NCBI GenBank assembly: GCA_963833465.1
Contig: CAWHXW010000004.1
Span: 682,001 to 746,000 of the forward strand
Source: Fen-1298 sp963833465
GTDB lineage: Bacteria; Bacteroidota; Ignavibacteria; UBA10030
Direction: 5' to 3'
Length of the DNA: 64,000 nt
Notes under the pieces: generated by a model
The model's input: only the letters and a program-made list of their open reading frames with translations
The model's database searches: none
Told to the model about the DNA's origin: nothing
Program-made: the position numbers and the translations under genes
Shown here: piece after piece, positions 41,471 to 50,892 of the stretch
Numbering within the stretch: the first letter of the stretch is position 1
Layout of the letters: each line of letters opens with the position of its first letter

Positions 41471-41773
41471 TGAAAAGCAAGATTTTCAAATTTGTTCCCC
41501 GAACTAAGCAATATCTTCCGCTCTTATTAATTGTTGTGCTGCTTTCAAGCATGACTATCACATCTTTTCATCATCACAATTGTACCTGAAAATTCCGATA
41601 ATTGCATTGCTTGCAATTTACAGCATTCATTCTCTACCGTGACAATTGAATCGGCAATCCAAAGCGATAAACTCCCCATACCGCCGCATGAATATATCGT
41701 CACATTGAATGAAAGAATTACAGATCCTTCTCAAAAAATCGTTTGTTCTTCACACGCTCCTCCTCTCTATTAA
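41471..41773 (+). pseudogene. Small His/Cys-rich secreted protein, frameshifted
   Basis: Starts MKSKIFKFVPRTK with a membrane or signal segment (YLPLLLIVVLLSSMTI) and FHHHNC, then stops at TGA. Removing one base (an A at about 41584) joins it to HHHNCPENSDNCIACN and a 60-residue tail ending SSHAPPLY. The HH..C..C-x2-C core and an APP(L/F) end are shared by small exported proteins found next to metal-transport genes in Bacteroidota. Intact length would be about 100 residues. A TTGACA at 41433 could be its -35, but the -10 is poor. It is the first gene of the metal-uptake cluster. Confidence 0.7.
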
Positions 41774-41839
41774 TCTCATAATAAAATTCTGTCAAGTTCC
41801 ACTTGTTATTTATAAAAATAGTGGGATTCGATTCATTTA

Positions 41840-41883
41840 ATACTGCATTATGAATAATGATGTTATATCATTGTTTGCAGTAT
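41840..41883 (+). promoter_or_regulatory. Nested palindrome upstream of the metal-uptake genes
   Basis: Outer arms ATACTGCA (41840-41847) and TGCAGTAT (41876-41883); inner arms AATGAT (41856-41861) and ATCATT (41867-41872) around GTTAT. It ends 24 bases before the ATG of the porin gene. The inner part resembles Fur/Zur-family operators (AATGAT-n5-ATCATT). No regulator gene is in the window, so the identity of the binding protein is inference. Confidence 0.5.
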
Positions 41884-41907
41884 CATAACAAAAATTGAGG
41901 AATTCTT

Positions 41908-43182
41908 ATGAAGTTCAAAAAAACACGTTTAACAATATTGCTACTGATTTTATTTCTTTGCCCTGAAATTTTACTTTACGCACAATCGAAAGAAGGCGCT
42001 GCTTTCGATCAGTCTGCATTTGTTCCTGATATTGCATTTATACTTGATGTGTCCGGCGTGGCTCGTGACTTAGCGGATCAAAAATATTATTCTCTTATAA
42101 TTCCTGGTTTCAGCTTTCCATTTCTGAACCAGCCGAGCCATTCCGGATTAAATGCAAATCGCGGCTTAAATTTTAATTACGGCGAGATGTCGCTGTATTC
42201 GGTTGTCGATCCGTATTTCGATCTTTTTGCTGTACTTGATCTTGAACCGGAAAGCGCCGGTCTTGAAGAAACATATTTTACAACAAGAAAACTTCCCTAT
42301 GGTTTTAAAATAAAAGCCGGAAAGTTTCTCGCGACATTCGGCAGAGTGAATGAACAGCATGAACATTATTGGGATTTTGCAAACCGAGCGCTTATTTCGA
42401 CTGCACTTTTTGGCGAAGACGGTTTGAATGAAATTGGTGCACAAGTAACTTGGGTTGCACCAACATCTTTTTTTCTTGTTTTAGGTGCAGAGGTGTTAAA
42501 CGGTACCAATGAACAAAGTTTCGGTACCACTGGATTCAGCAATCCCATCGGTACCGTCAGCATTCCTGCTGTACAAGGACCGAATCTTTATATAGAATTT
42601 GTCCGTGGATCGTTCGATATAGAGGATGCATCGATTTTATTAGGTATTTCTAACGCTAACGGAATTACAAGAAACGATCAAGGTTATTCTGGAGGCAATG
42701 GAATTGCGATCAATACAAACACCGATATTGTGGGCGGAGATCTGACCGTTAAATATTCTCTCGATGCAATTCGGTTTGTCTCGCTTCAAAGTGAATTTAT
42801 GTATCGTGTGATGAACGGAACAGAATACAATGATTCATCAATTATTTCCTCTTCATCGAGCCTGGATAAACATAATTCCGGCTTTTATGCACAGGCTGCT
42901 TTCAAGCTCGACCAGCTCTGGGAAATTGGCGTACGGTACGACCTGCTTATTCAGAACGATATCTCACTTGGCGGTATAAATCAACATACGCCTTCTAATC
43001 TTCCAAGATATTCAGCAATGATCGAATATAACCCGACGGAATTTTCTCGGCTTCGACTTCAGATAGATAGGGATTTGACCCGTTATGTGCAAACATCAGG
43101 GGTATTATCACAGCAGCCATATACACAATTTATTTTACAAGCAAACTTTACAATAGGTGCTCACGGCGCTCATGCTTTTTAA
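41908..43182 (+). CDS. Outer-membrane porin-like protein of the metal-uptake cluster
   Basis: 424 residues with a signal peptide (LTILLLILFLCPEILLYAQS) and a beta-barrel pattern. Segments such as YGFKIKAGKFLATFGRVNEQHEHYW and the C-terminal LQANFTIGAHGAHAF are typical of porin-like barrels. His occurs in HEHYW and at the end. GAGG lies 8 bases before the ATG. The next gene encodes the ABC substrate-binding protein 35 bases on. A role in passing zinc or manganese through the outer membrane is inferred from position. Confidence 0.7.
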   Translation: MKFKKTRLTILLLILFLCPEILLYAQSKEGAAFDQSAFVPDIAFILDVSGVARDLADQKYYSLIIPGFSFPFLNQPSHSGLNANRGLNFNYGEMSLYSVVDPYFDLFAVLDLEPESAGLEETYFTTRKLPYGFKIKAGKFLATFGRVNEQHEHYWDFANRALISTALFGEDGLNEIGAQVTWVAPTSFFLVLGAEVLNGTNEQSFGTTGFSNPIGTVSIPAVQGPNLYIEFVRGSFDIEDASILLGISNANGITRNDQGYSGGNGIAINTNTDIVGGDLTVKYSLDAIRFVSLQSEFMYRVMNGTEYNDSSIISSSSSLDKHNSGFYAQAAFKLDQLWEIGVRYDLLIQNDISLGGINQHTPSNLPRYSAMIEYNPTEFSRLRLQIDRDLTRYVQTSGVLSQQPYTQFILQANFTIGAHGAHAF

Positions 43183-43217
43183 ATAAAAAAATTTTCCATT
43201 TATTTATGGAGTATTGT

Positions 43218-44108
43218 ATGAAATTATATAAAATCATTCCGCTGTTACTTTTATTTATACAAACAGCATTCACAAGTAAACTGCAGGTTGTTGCGACCTA
43301 CGGTTACATTGGCGACATCGTTCAGCGCATCGGCAAAGATCATGTTGAAGTAGTTGTTCTTGCGCGGGGGGATTATAACCCGCATATCATCATTCCTAAA
43401 CCGTCTTACATCGCTAAGGTGCGTCGCGCCGATCTTCTTGTTATAAACGGAGGACAATTAGAGATCGGATGGCTGCCGCAAATTATAAAACAGGCGAATA
43501 ACGGTGCTGTGCAACCGGGGGAACGTGGATTTCTCGACCTTTCAATGCATGTGCATTTAATCGATGCACCAACGAGCGTTTCCCGCGAACTCGGCGATGT
43601 GCATCCGGAAGGAAACCCGCATTTTTTCCTGGACCCTGATAATATCCCAGTCATTGCAAAAGCAGTTACTGAACGACTGAGCGAACTCGATCCGGATAAT
43701 CAAGCTTCCTATGAAGCAAATAATAAAGAACTGTACACTCTTTGGCAGCAAAATATGAAAGTGTGGGAAGAAAAATTGAAACCTTTCAAAGGACAAAAGG
43801 TTATCGAATATCACAAAATCTTCGATTACTTTTTAAATCGTTTCGGGTTAACGATTGCTGGGACGATTGAGCCGATTCCCGGAATTCCTCCGACAACAAA
43901 GCATATTGCCGATGTAGAAAAATTGATAGAGCGAGAGCAAGTGAAATTTATACTGCAGGATGTATATAATCCACAGGATGCTGCGGAATACTTATCGAAA
44001 AAGCTTGATGTAAAACTTATTATTATGCCGCATGATGTCGGATCGGTAAAAGAAGCTGACAATGTGTTCAGCGTGTTTGATGAAATTATAAGGAGGATAA
44101 CACAATGA
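43218..44108 (+). CDS. Metal ABC transporter substrate-binding protein (ZnuA/TroA family)
   Basis: Periplasmic cluster-9 binding protein, 296 residues with a signal peptide (to about residue 19). The metal ligands expected in the family are visible: His56 (YNPHIIIPKPSY), His135 (GNPHFFLDPDN), His199 (VIEYHKIFDYF) and a C-terminal acidic site near MPHDVGS. No long His-rich loop is present, so zinc and manganese cannot be told apart. The start at 43218 has GGAG 6 bases before it. It overlaps the permease gene by ATGA. Confidence 0.88.
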   Translation: MKLYKIIPLLLLFIQTAFTSKLQVVATYGYIGDIVQRIGKDHVEVVVLARGDYNPHIIIPKPSYIAKVRRADLLVINGGQLEIGWLPQIIKQANNGAVQPGERGFLDLSMHVHLIDAPTSVSRELGDVHPEGNPHFFLDPDNIPVIAKAVTERLSELDPDNQASYEANNKELYTLWQQNMKVWEEKLKPFKGQKVIEYHKIFDYFLNRFGLTIAGTIEPIPGIPPTTKHIADVEKLIEREQVKFILQDVYNPQDAAEYLSKKLDVKLIIMPHDVGSVKEADNVFSVFDEIIRRITQ

Positions 44109-44884
44109 TCGATATTCTTCTTTCAGCTTTTCTCCTCTCAGTCGTTTTACTTGGCATACATTCCTACTTTGGTTTAGAAATTATAAAAAGAGGAATTATT
44201 TTTACCGATCTTGCCATCGGCCAAATGTCGGCATTGGGTGCAGCACTTTCAGTTCTTTTCTTTGACGGACTTTTCATCTATCCTCTTTCACTTGCTTTTG
44301 CTTTACTTGCAGGACTTGCCATTGCAGTCGCATCCAAGCGAACCGTATCGCATGAAGCATTCATCGGACTCCTTTACGCATTTGGAATTTCGGGCGTATT
44401 TATTATTCTTTCCAAGTCGGCACATGGAACAGAGATGTTCGATAAACTTATGGCATCCGATATTCTCTTTACACCTTGGCCGGATATTATTGAGACGGCA
44501 GTAATATATACTCTGCTCGGATTGATACTCGTTTTCTTATATCCTCGTATGAAAGGATTCTGGAAAGATACTCTCTTCTTTGTTTCATTTGCAGCGACTG
44601 TCACAAGCTCCGTTCGATTAGCGGGAGTGCTTATTGTTTTTGCGCTTCTCGTTGCGCCTGCGTACGTTGCAATAAGAATTAATAAAGGGAAATTGCTCCT
44701 CACTGCTTGGATTATTGGAACTTGTGTAAATATTATATCGATTCTTGTTTCATATAATCTGGATTTACCAACCGGTTATACGCTTGTATTTTTCCATGCA
44801 TTACTTGCGCTGGCAGTATCGATATTATTTCCAATAAAAACGCGAATAACAGAAAAGCAACCTCTTAAAACTAACGGTGGATAA
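44105..44884 (+). CDS. Metal ABC transporter permease (ZnuB/TroC family)
   Basis: 259 residues with about eight transmembrane helices. The family pattern GIIFTDLAIGQMSALGAALS and LAGVLIVFALLVAPAYVAIRI is present. AAGGAGG lies before the ATG and the gene is translationally coupled to the binding protein. The ATPase that should complete the transporter is not found before or after it in this window. Confidence 0.88.
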   Translation: MIDILLSAFLLSVVLLGIHSYFGLEIIKRGIIFTDLAIGQMSALGAALSVLFFDGLFIYPLSLAFALLAGLAIAVASKRTVSHEAFIGLLYAFGISGVFIILSKSAHGTEMFDKLMASDILFTPWPDIIETAVIYTLLGLILVFLYPRMKGFWKDTLFFVSFAATVTSSVRLAGVLIVFALLVAPAYVAIRINKGKLLLTAWIIGTCVNIISILVSYNLDLPTGYTLVFFHALLALAVSILFPIKTRITEKQPLKTNGG

Positions 44885-45031
44885 AAATGAATGTCTTTAT
44901 CAGTTACTGTCGATTCCGATTTACTTATTATTATCCGATGGATATAACAGGATTTGCTTTTATTTAAATATTTATGTACAATTTAGCTAATCAATTATGC
45001 AATTATCTATTAACAAACCATAGGAGTGACA

Positions 45032-45781
45032 ATGGAAGAACAACAACTGTTACCGGCAGCTCCGTCGTTAGGAACAACATTTATAGATGTGTTCACTTCG
45101 CCCTCAGATGTATTTCAAAAATTAAAAGGCACTGCTTCGTCACCGATGTTATGGGTGATGCCATTAATTGTCAGCATCGTAATGGCAGTACTTATGACGT
45201 GTATCATTGCGACCAACGAGTCGCTGCATGGTCAGGTGATCGATCAGCAGCGCGCTGCTCTTGAAAAACAAGTTGAGAAAAATAAAGTGACTCGTGAAAA
45301 TGCTGATCTCCAAATGGATCGAATGGAAAAAGCTGGATCTGGCTTGTTCATTGCTTTCGGTTCTGTTTTTGCATCTTTAGCTATTGCAGCTGGCTTTTTC
45401 ATAGCTGCACTATTTTTATGGCTCGCTGATAAGGCATTCTTAAAATCCACAGAAGGTTATGGCAAACACCTTGAATTATATGGAATAACATCATGGATTA
45501 GTGTGCTTGGAGGAATAATTACACTTCTTATGATTGTTGGATTAAATTCCCTGACAGCTTCACCCAGTGCAAGTTTAGCAATACTTGGAAATTATGAACC
45601 GGCAAATGATTTCCATAAATTACTTTCAGCTTTAAATATATTTTCGATTTGGCAGGCATCGATCGTCGGAATTGGGTTGACCAAATTTTCAAATAAATCG
45701 ATGACTATAGGAATGATAGTTGCATTTGCATTATGGATTCTCTGGGTGGCAGTTTCAATTCTTCTCGGAATAGCCCGATAG
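45032..45781 (+). CDS. YIP1-family membrane protein
   Basis: 249 residues with five predicted membrane segments. The N-terminal TFIDVFTSPSDVFQKLKG motif and LELYGITSWISVLGGI are typical of Yip1-domain proteins; function in bacteria is unknown. The ATG at 45032 is 5 bases after AGGAG; a GTG two codons upstream is less likely. A strong terminator follows. Confidence 0.8.
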   Translation: MEEQQLLPAAPSLGTTFIDVFTSPSDVFQKLKGTASSPMLWVMPLIVSIVMAVLMTCIIATNESLHGQVIDQQRAALEKQVEKNKVTRENADLQMDRMEKAGSGLFIAFGSVFASLAIAAGFFIAALFLWLADKAFLKSTEGYGKHLELYGITSWISVLGGIITLLMIVGLNSLTASPSASLAILGNYEPANDFHKLLSALNIFSIWQASIVGIGLTKFSNKSMTIGMIVAFALWILWVAVSILLGIAR

Positions 45782-45808
45782 AACATTCAACAAGATTTAA
45801 TTTAAAAG

Positions 45809-45840
45809 GCCTTCCATTTTTAATATCGGAAGGCTTTTTT
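45809..45840 (+). terminator. Terminator after the YIP1 gene
   Basis: Stem GCCTTCC/GGAAGGC with a 12-base loop followed by six T, 28 bases after the stop codon. Confidence 0.85.
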
Positions 45841-45841
45841 A

Positions 45842-46207
45842 TTTGGTTTATCCCGTTAATAAATCTTCTAGAACTTTAATCCGTTGTTACATTAAATCGA
45901 TCTGTTACTTGTGATGTTGAAATACATTACTTCTTCTCACATATCAGTGTTCCACAATTTGCCCGGCTTGAATAATTCTATTATAAACAAATAATCCAAA
46001 CAGCTACACAACCTGGAAACTAAACGGAATGATACCACCATCAACTGAAATAATAAGAAAAAAGAAACGGCACCAATGGGCAGTGGATCACGAAAAAATA
46101 ATAATAAACTATATTGCAGCAAGTTGCGAGGCGTAACTGTATAAAACATTTCGCTTTTGGTAAAGCGAACTGCGAGGTATTAAAACCAGAAAGAATAGAA
46201 CCTTTTA
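45842..46207. other. Intergenic region, nothing recognised
   Basis: About 365 bases between convergent transcription units. No conserved frame, RNA gene or repeat was seen. Confidence 0.5.
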
Positions 46208-47845
46208 TTATGATTTCCTATAGGGAAGATAAATAGTAATGGTTGTCCCTTTTCCCATTGTACTATTGATTTCGATCTTTCCACTGTGATCATCTATTAC
46301 TTTTTTTACAATAGACATACCAAGACCGGTTCCATGTTTCTTGCCGTATGTCATAAACGGTTCGAAGATGCGCTTCTTCACTTCTTCCGGCATGCCTGTT
46401 CCAGTATCTGTGAAATCAATGCGCACATAACCGTTTTCTTCGATAGTTGTAACGGTTAATGAACCTCCCTGCGGCATAGCGTCACGAGCGTTGCTGGCAA
46501 TGTTGTAAAATACACGAACCATTTTATCTTGATCTATATTTACTATTCCTTTGAATTGCACAAATTTTTTCAGTTTAATATTATTTTTTTCTAAATCTTT
46601 TTCAATGAAATCCAGTACACTATTCATCACGTCGAAGAATTCAAGTTCCTGAAAATTCGATGCACTTACGCCGCGCGTGAAATCTAAAATTTCCTGTGTC
46701 ATATTCACGAAACGGTCTACTTGATGAATCATTTCATCGGCAAGTTTATTTGCTTCTTCGTTTCCGGATTTTTTCTTCATTACCTGTGCGTACACACGCA
46801 GTGTACCCATCGGATTCTTAATATCATGAATGATGACGCTTGCCATCTTCCCAACCGCAGATAAGCGTTCATTTGCAACCATTTCCTGCGCCATATGCGC
46901 ATTCTCAATAGCGACAGAAGCATGGGCAGAAAACGCATCGATGAAAGAGACGTCGTCGTTATCAAAACAGCCCAGTTTTTTATTCAAGAGTTGAAATACA
47001 CCGATGATTTTTCCGTCTTTATTTTTCATCGGCATACAAAGCATATTGTGTGTTCGATACCCAGTGCGTTTGTCGATATCCGGATTGAAACGAGGATCGG
47101 CATAAGCATCAGGAATAATAATCGTTTCGCCTGTCTCTCCGACAAAGCCCGATAACCCCTTTCCAATCGGCAAGCGAATTTCGACCATGTCAGTCCCTTG
47201 ATGCACCTTTGACCATAACTCCCTTTTAATATCATCTACAAGATAAAGCGTTCCACGATCGGCTTCGATGCTCCGCGTTGCTGAATCGAGAATCAACCCG
47301 AGCAATTTATCAAGATCAAGAGTAGAATTTATAATTTTGCTTGCTTCAATAAGCCGCTGAAGCTTGTTATAGCGAATTTCAATCGCTTTACGTTGTTCTT
47401 CAAGCCGCAAAACAATATTATCATCCGCTTTTCTAATACGGGCGCTTAACTCACCGAGAAGATTGAATGCAATCTTATGGCTTGTAAGCAGCATTTTTTC
47501 AAACTCAGATTTGTCAAGTGAGAGAAGAATTGAATCTTCTGTGCAAGTTGCACGTGCTGATCGCGATTGGCCGTCGAGCGATGCAAGTTCGCCGACAACT
47601 TCTCCGCTTTTTAGAATATCCAATGTTGTCTCTTCACCAAATGTGGTAACACGAGAAACTCGGATAACTCCCTTTTCAATAACAAAAACTTTGTCGCCGG
47701 ATGTATTCGCCTCAAAGAGAATTGTTCCTGCCGGATACTTTTCCTCTTTAAACTTGTCTAAAAAGTCAGCTACTTCGCTGTTAGATAATTTCTGAAAAAG
47801 CGCTGTAGATTGAAGACTACGAATTCGTTCATCCTGTGTTGGCAT
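46208..47845 (-). CDS. Cytoplasmic sensor histidine kinase with cNMP-binding and GAF domains
   Basis: 545 residues, no membrane segment. A cyclic-nucleotide-binding domain covers about 15-130 (GEVVGELASLDGQSRSARATC, the phosphate-binding cassette). A GAF domain covers about 170-320 (GLSGFVGETGETIIIPDAY, MLCMPMKNKDG). The dimerisation helix carries phospho-acceptor His340 in IIHDIKNPMG. The ATPase domain has N-box YNIASNARDAM, G1 DTGTGMP and HGTGLGMSIVKK. It would integrate a soluble ligand signal. No response regulator is adjacent; the orphan receiver at 38299-38691 is one possible partner. Confidence 0.92.
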   Translation of the reverse strand: MPTQDERIRSLQSTALFQKLSNSEVADFLDKFKEEKYPAGTILFEANTSGDKVFVIEKGVIRVSRVTTFGEETTLDILKSGEVVGELASLDGQSRSARATCTEDSILLSLDKSEFEKMLLTSHKIAFNLLGELSARIRKADDNIVLRLEEQRKAIEIRYNKLQRLIEASKIINSTLDLDKLLGLILDSATRSIEADRGTLYLVDDIKRELWSKVHQGTDMVEIRLPIGKGLSGFVGETGETIIIPDAYADPRFNPDIDKRTGYRTHNMLCMPMKNKDGKIIGVFQLLNKKLGCFDNDDVSFIDAFSAHASVAIENAHMAQEMVANERLSAVGKMASVIIHDIKNPMGTLRVYAQVMKKKSGNEEANKLADEMIHQVDRFVNMTQEILDFTRGVSASNFQELEFFDVMNSVLDFIEKDLEKNNIKLKKFVQFKGIVNIDQDKMVRVFYNIASNARDAMPQGGSLTVTTIEENGYVRIDFTDTGTGMPEEVKKRIFEPFMTYGKKHGTGLGMSIVKKVIDDHSGKIEINSTMGKGTTITIYLPYRKS

Positions 47846-48015
47846 TCAATGTACCTTTGCACATTATAAGCATTGATGCCGTAATAATAACAAGAATCGC
47901 TCACTTAGTCAAGAAATGACTTTGTTTATCCCAAATCATTCATTAGAAATAAGGGGAGGGGCATATGTTATTGAAATGATAGAATATGGGAAAGCTGAAT
48001 GATAACCGAATTGGT

Positions 48016-48084
48016 GTAGAATCCAGTCACCGACTGGATGAAACAAGGTTAACATCATTGTCCGATCTGGTGATCGGACTCTAC
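48016..48084. repeat. Paired GTAG hairpin repeat (BIME), copy a
   Basis: Left unit: GTAG then stem AATCCAGTC/GACTGGAT. Right unit, inverted: TCCGATC/GATCGGA then CTAC. It starts 22 bases after the rdgB stop. Same architecture as the copies around the RAYT gene, 2.3 kb away. Confidence 0.8.
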
Positions 48085-48105
48085 AAGCTAATGCATAATT
48101 TGGGT

Positions 48106-48714
48106 TTATCTACTGCAAGCGACCGGCAGTTTCAATTTCAATACTTTTATCATTTTTGCAAAAGATCTGGCACGGTGGCTGATAAGGTTTTTTTCTTCTG
48201 CTGTGAGTTCAGCATACGTTTTTATGAAACCATCTGGGATAAAGATCGGATCGTACCCAAATCCGTTTGTTCCGTGCGGAATTTCGCCAAGAGTGCCGGG
48301 ACAAACACCTTCTGTAACAGATTCCATCCCGGCACCGACAAGCGCAAGTATTGAACGGAATTGTGCGCGGCGCCGGCGCGGTGCAACACCTCGCATTTCT
48401 TCAAGAAGCTTTTCGTTGTTCATTTCATCTGTTGCTTCTATACCGGCATAGCGAGCAGAAAACACTCCAGGACGGCAATTAAGATAAAACACTTCTAAAC
48501 CAGAGTCATCAGCAAGCGAAATAAGCTTTGTTTTATTGTAAACGGTGCGCGCTTTTTGGAAAGCATTAGCTTCAAATGTGTCGCCGTCTTCTTTTAAAAT
48601 TATTTCATCGGAAATATCGTCAAGCGTGAGGACTTTGATATCGAGATCGCCTATTAAAGTTTTTAATTCCCTTGCTTTATGAATATTATGTGTGGCGAGA
48701 ATTATTTCAGTCAT
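48106..48714 (-). CDS. rdgB: dITP/XTP pyrophosphatase
   Basis: Removes non-canonical purine nucleoside triphosphates from the pool. 202 residues. Motifs: ATHNIHKARELK at the N-terminus, ADDSGLEVFYLNCRPGVFSARYAG, FGYDPIFIPDG and ISHRARS. It follows radA by 8 bases and is probably co-transcribed. Confidence 0.95.
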   Translation of the reverse strand: MTEIILATHNIHKARELKTLIGDLDIKVLTLDDISDEIILKEDGDTFEANAFQKARTVYNKTKLISLADDSGLEVFYLNCRPGVFSARYAGIEATDEMNNEKLLEEMRGVAPRRRRAQFRSILALVGAGMESVTEGVCPGTLGEIPHGTNGFGYDPIFIPDGFIKTYAELTAEEKNLISHRARSFAKMIKVLKLKLPVACSR

Positions 48715-48722
48715 TTGGAATT

Positions 48723-50081
48723 TTATCCAAGTAACACTTCAATTGCTTGTTCGATGCGATCCACACCGATAATTTCAATATCACCATTTGGCTTGAAAGT
48801 TTTCAGATTATGTTGAGGAACAATGACGCGTTTGAATCCAAGTTTTGCAGTTTCATGCACACGCTTTTCAATTTGCCCAATGGTTCTTATCTCACCGCCT
48901 AAACCAATTTCGCCGACGGCTACTGACGATGAATCGACCGGAATATCACGCAGGCTCGATGCGATAGATGCAGCAATTCCTAAATCCACAGCCGGTTCAT
49001 CTATTCGAATACCTCCTGCCACATTTACAAATACGTCTTGCTGTCCGAGATTTAACCCTACGCGCTTTTCCAGTACTGCGAGCAAAAGGGCGAGACGCCG
49101 ATAGTCAAATCCGGTACTAGTTCGCTGCGGCATACCATAGTTCGTCGGCGTTACTAACGCCTGCACTTCAACGAGAATCGGGCGTGAACCTTCAATACTC
49201 GCTACTACGGTTGAACCGGATGCGCCGTAATGACGCTCAGAAAGGAATATTTCTGATGGATTAAGAACCTCCCGCAATCCGGTATCATGCATCTCAAAAA
49301 TACCAATTTCATTTGTTGAACCGAATCGATTCTTCAACGCTCTCAGAATACGATAAGCATAATGTGCTTCGCCTTCGAATTGCAGAACCGTATCGACCAT
49401 ATGCTCAATTACTTTCGGACCGGCAATCATACCATCTTTGGTAACATGACCGACAACAAAGATGGGGATACCGCGAGTTTTCGCAAGTCGCAGCAATAAA
49501 GCGGTAGACTCACGGACTTGACTTACGGTGCCCGGTGCGCTTTCTAATCCGGGCCGGAACATAGTTTGAATTGAATCTACAATGATTAAATCAGGGGAAC
49601 CGGCGTCAATCACATCAAGAATTAAATCAAGGTTGGTTTCTGCAAGGAGTAAAACATTTTTTGCTGAACTTACATTCAACCGCTCTGCACGTAGTTTTAT
49701 CTGCCTGACCGATTCTTCGCCAGTAATGTAAAGTACGAGTTGATCTTTTATTGCGATTGCAATTTGCATCATTAATGTAGATTTGCCAATGCCGGGATCA
49801 CCGCCGAGTAAAATGAGCGAACCGGGAACAAGTCCTCCGCCAAGTACACGATCAAATTCATTCAACGTAGTTTTAATGCGTGGAACGTCTTCCTTTTCAA
49901 TTTGATCAAAAGAAACCGGTTCGATCTTTGAAGCAACACCCATCTTGCGAGATACTTTCACAGATGTAGTTGCCTCTTCGACAAATGAATTCCATTCGGA
50001 ACAGTTTGGACATTTACCGATCCATCGCGGAGATACATATCCACATGACTGGCATACATATTTTGTGAGAGATTTTGACAT
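48723..50081 (-). CDS. radA: DNA repair protein RadA
   Basis: RecA-like branch-migration ATPase, 452 residues. An N-terminal zinc finger (C10, C13, C24, C27), Walker A GGDPGIGKST, the RadA motif KNRFGSTNEIG and a C-terminal Lon-protease-like domain (QDVFVNVAGGIRIDEPAVDLGIA) are all present. First gene of a radA-rdgB unit. Confidence 0.96.
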   Translation of the reverse strand: MSKSLTKYVCQSCGYVSPRWIGKCPNCSEWNSFVEEATTSVKVSRKMGVASKIEPVSFDQIEKEDVPRIKTTLNEFDRVLGGGLVPGSLILLGGDPGIGKSTLMMQIAIAIKDQLVLYITGEESVRQIKLRAERLNVSSAKNVLLLAETNLDLILDVIDAGSPDLIIVDSIQTMFRPGLESAPGTVSQVRESTALLLRLAKTRGIPIFVVGHVTKDGMIAGPKVIEHMVDTVLQFEGEAHYAYRILRALKNRFGSTNEIGIFEMHDTGLREVLNPSEIFLSERHYGASGSTVVASIEGSRPILVEVQALVTPTNYGMPQRTSTGFDYRRLALLLAVLEKRVGLNLGQQDVFVNVAGGIRIDEPAVDLGIAASIASSLRDIPVDSSSVAVGEIGLGGEIRTIGQIEKRVHETAKLGFKRVIVPQHNLKTFKPNGDIEIIGVDRIEQAIEVLLG

Positions 50082-50103
50082 GGTTATTTCCTAATGCGAT
50101 GGC

Positions 50104-50132
50104 AATATACCAAGGCATCTGTTGATTTACAA
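50104..50132 (-). promoter_or_regulatory. Probable promoter of radA-rdgB
   Basis: TTGTAA (50127-50132) and TATATT (50104-50109) on the minus strand, 17-base spacer. The leader to the ATG at 50081 would be about 15-18 bases. Confidence 0.5.
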
Positions 50133-50151
50133 TACAACAAACATTCAAAAT

Positions 50152-50180
50152 CTCTCCGATCGCTTTTAGCGGTCGGAGAG
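50152..50180. repeat. Palindromic element CTCTCCGA..TCGGAGAG, copy 2
   Basis: Outer stem CTCTCCGA/TCGGAGAG with an inner CGC/GCG stem and a TTTTA loop. Same outer stem as the element at 30281-30309 near the rRNA terminators. No GTAG foot, so it is a different family from the BIME copies. Confidence 0.6.
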
Positions 50181-50295
50181 GTCATAAGATAGTCGAACTC
50201 ATCAAAGTCCGTGCAAGGATTAGTTGGTGGGATCATGTTTTGCAAATTTACAAACAGGCTAACATACGAATGATAAATCATTCTTGAATGAACAC

Positions 50296-50353
50296 GTAGA
50301 ATCCGGTCACCGACCGGATTCAATTATGACCCAATCTAATGATTGGATTCTAC
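50296..50353. repeat. Paired GTAG hairpin repeat (BIME), copy b
   Basis: GTAG + AATCCGGTC/GACCGGATT, a 10-base spacer, then CCAATC/GATTGG + ATTCTAC (the inverted unit). Its last base is the first base of the RAYT stop codon. Identical left half to copy d. Confidence 0.88.
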
Positions 50354-50877
50354 TATTCATATCTATCAAATTCTTTTGGCGCTTCGAAGTCATAAAAATC
50401 ATCTTCGAGCCATCCCTTTTTAACAATCTCATTAAAATTATGATACGGAAAATCTTTAGGCCTAATACCAAGATGCTTCCACGAATTAGAAAAGATATAA
50501 GAAAGATGATTTTCAAAATCATCGTTCCCCAATGAGGTGCGTATACAATGATCCATCGTTCCTCTCTGCCAGACATGCTCTTCTACCGCCTGTTTCCTGA
50601 TCTCGTGTGATGTAAATTTCTTGAAGTCTCTTAAAAATAAAGACATTGATTGAACAGTCTCAATTTCTATCAAGAGGTGAATGTGATCAGGCATAATAGT
50701 AAAGGCTATCATATCCCGAAGCTTCTTTGAATAGAATTGTAATTCCTCGACGAGAAATTCGGGAATCTGATTTTTATAAAGAATTTTTTGCCGATGAAAA
50801 GTACAGAATGTGAGAAAGTAAATGGAATTATCATCCTGCCATCTTGGAGGTTTTCTTGAGAACGGCTTCACCGACAT
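50353..50877 (-). CDS. REP-associated tyrosine transposase (RAYT, Y1_Tnp/IS200-like)
   Basis: 174 residues from the ATG at 50877; the frame opens 10 codons further, towards repeat c. Y1 transposase fold: N-terminal YFLTFCTFHRQKIL, the HUH metal motif in PDHIHLLIE, and the catalytic Tyr probably in HLSYIFSNSWKHLGI. The C-terminal part, FPYHNFNEIVKKGW, is typical of the RAYT branch. These enzymes bind hairpins with a GTAG foot, and such hairpins flank this gene on both sides. It is usually a single-copy domesticated transposase. Confidence 0.92.
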   Translation of the reverse strand: MSVKPFSRKPPRWQDDNSIYFLTFCTFHRQKILYKNQIPEFLVEELQFYSKKLRDMIAFTIMPDHIHLLIEIETVQSMSLFLRDFKKFTSHEIRKQAVEEHVWQRGTMDHCIRTSLGNDDFENHLSYIFSNSWKHLGIRPKDFPYHNFNEIVKKGWLEDDFYDFEAPKEFDRYE

Positions 50878-50892
50878 TTCCCTATTAATTTG

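Noticed and set aside
44885..45031. Missing ABC ATPase gene after the permease
   Set aside because: No Walker A or signature motif in any frame between the permease and the YIP1 gene.
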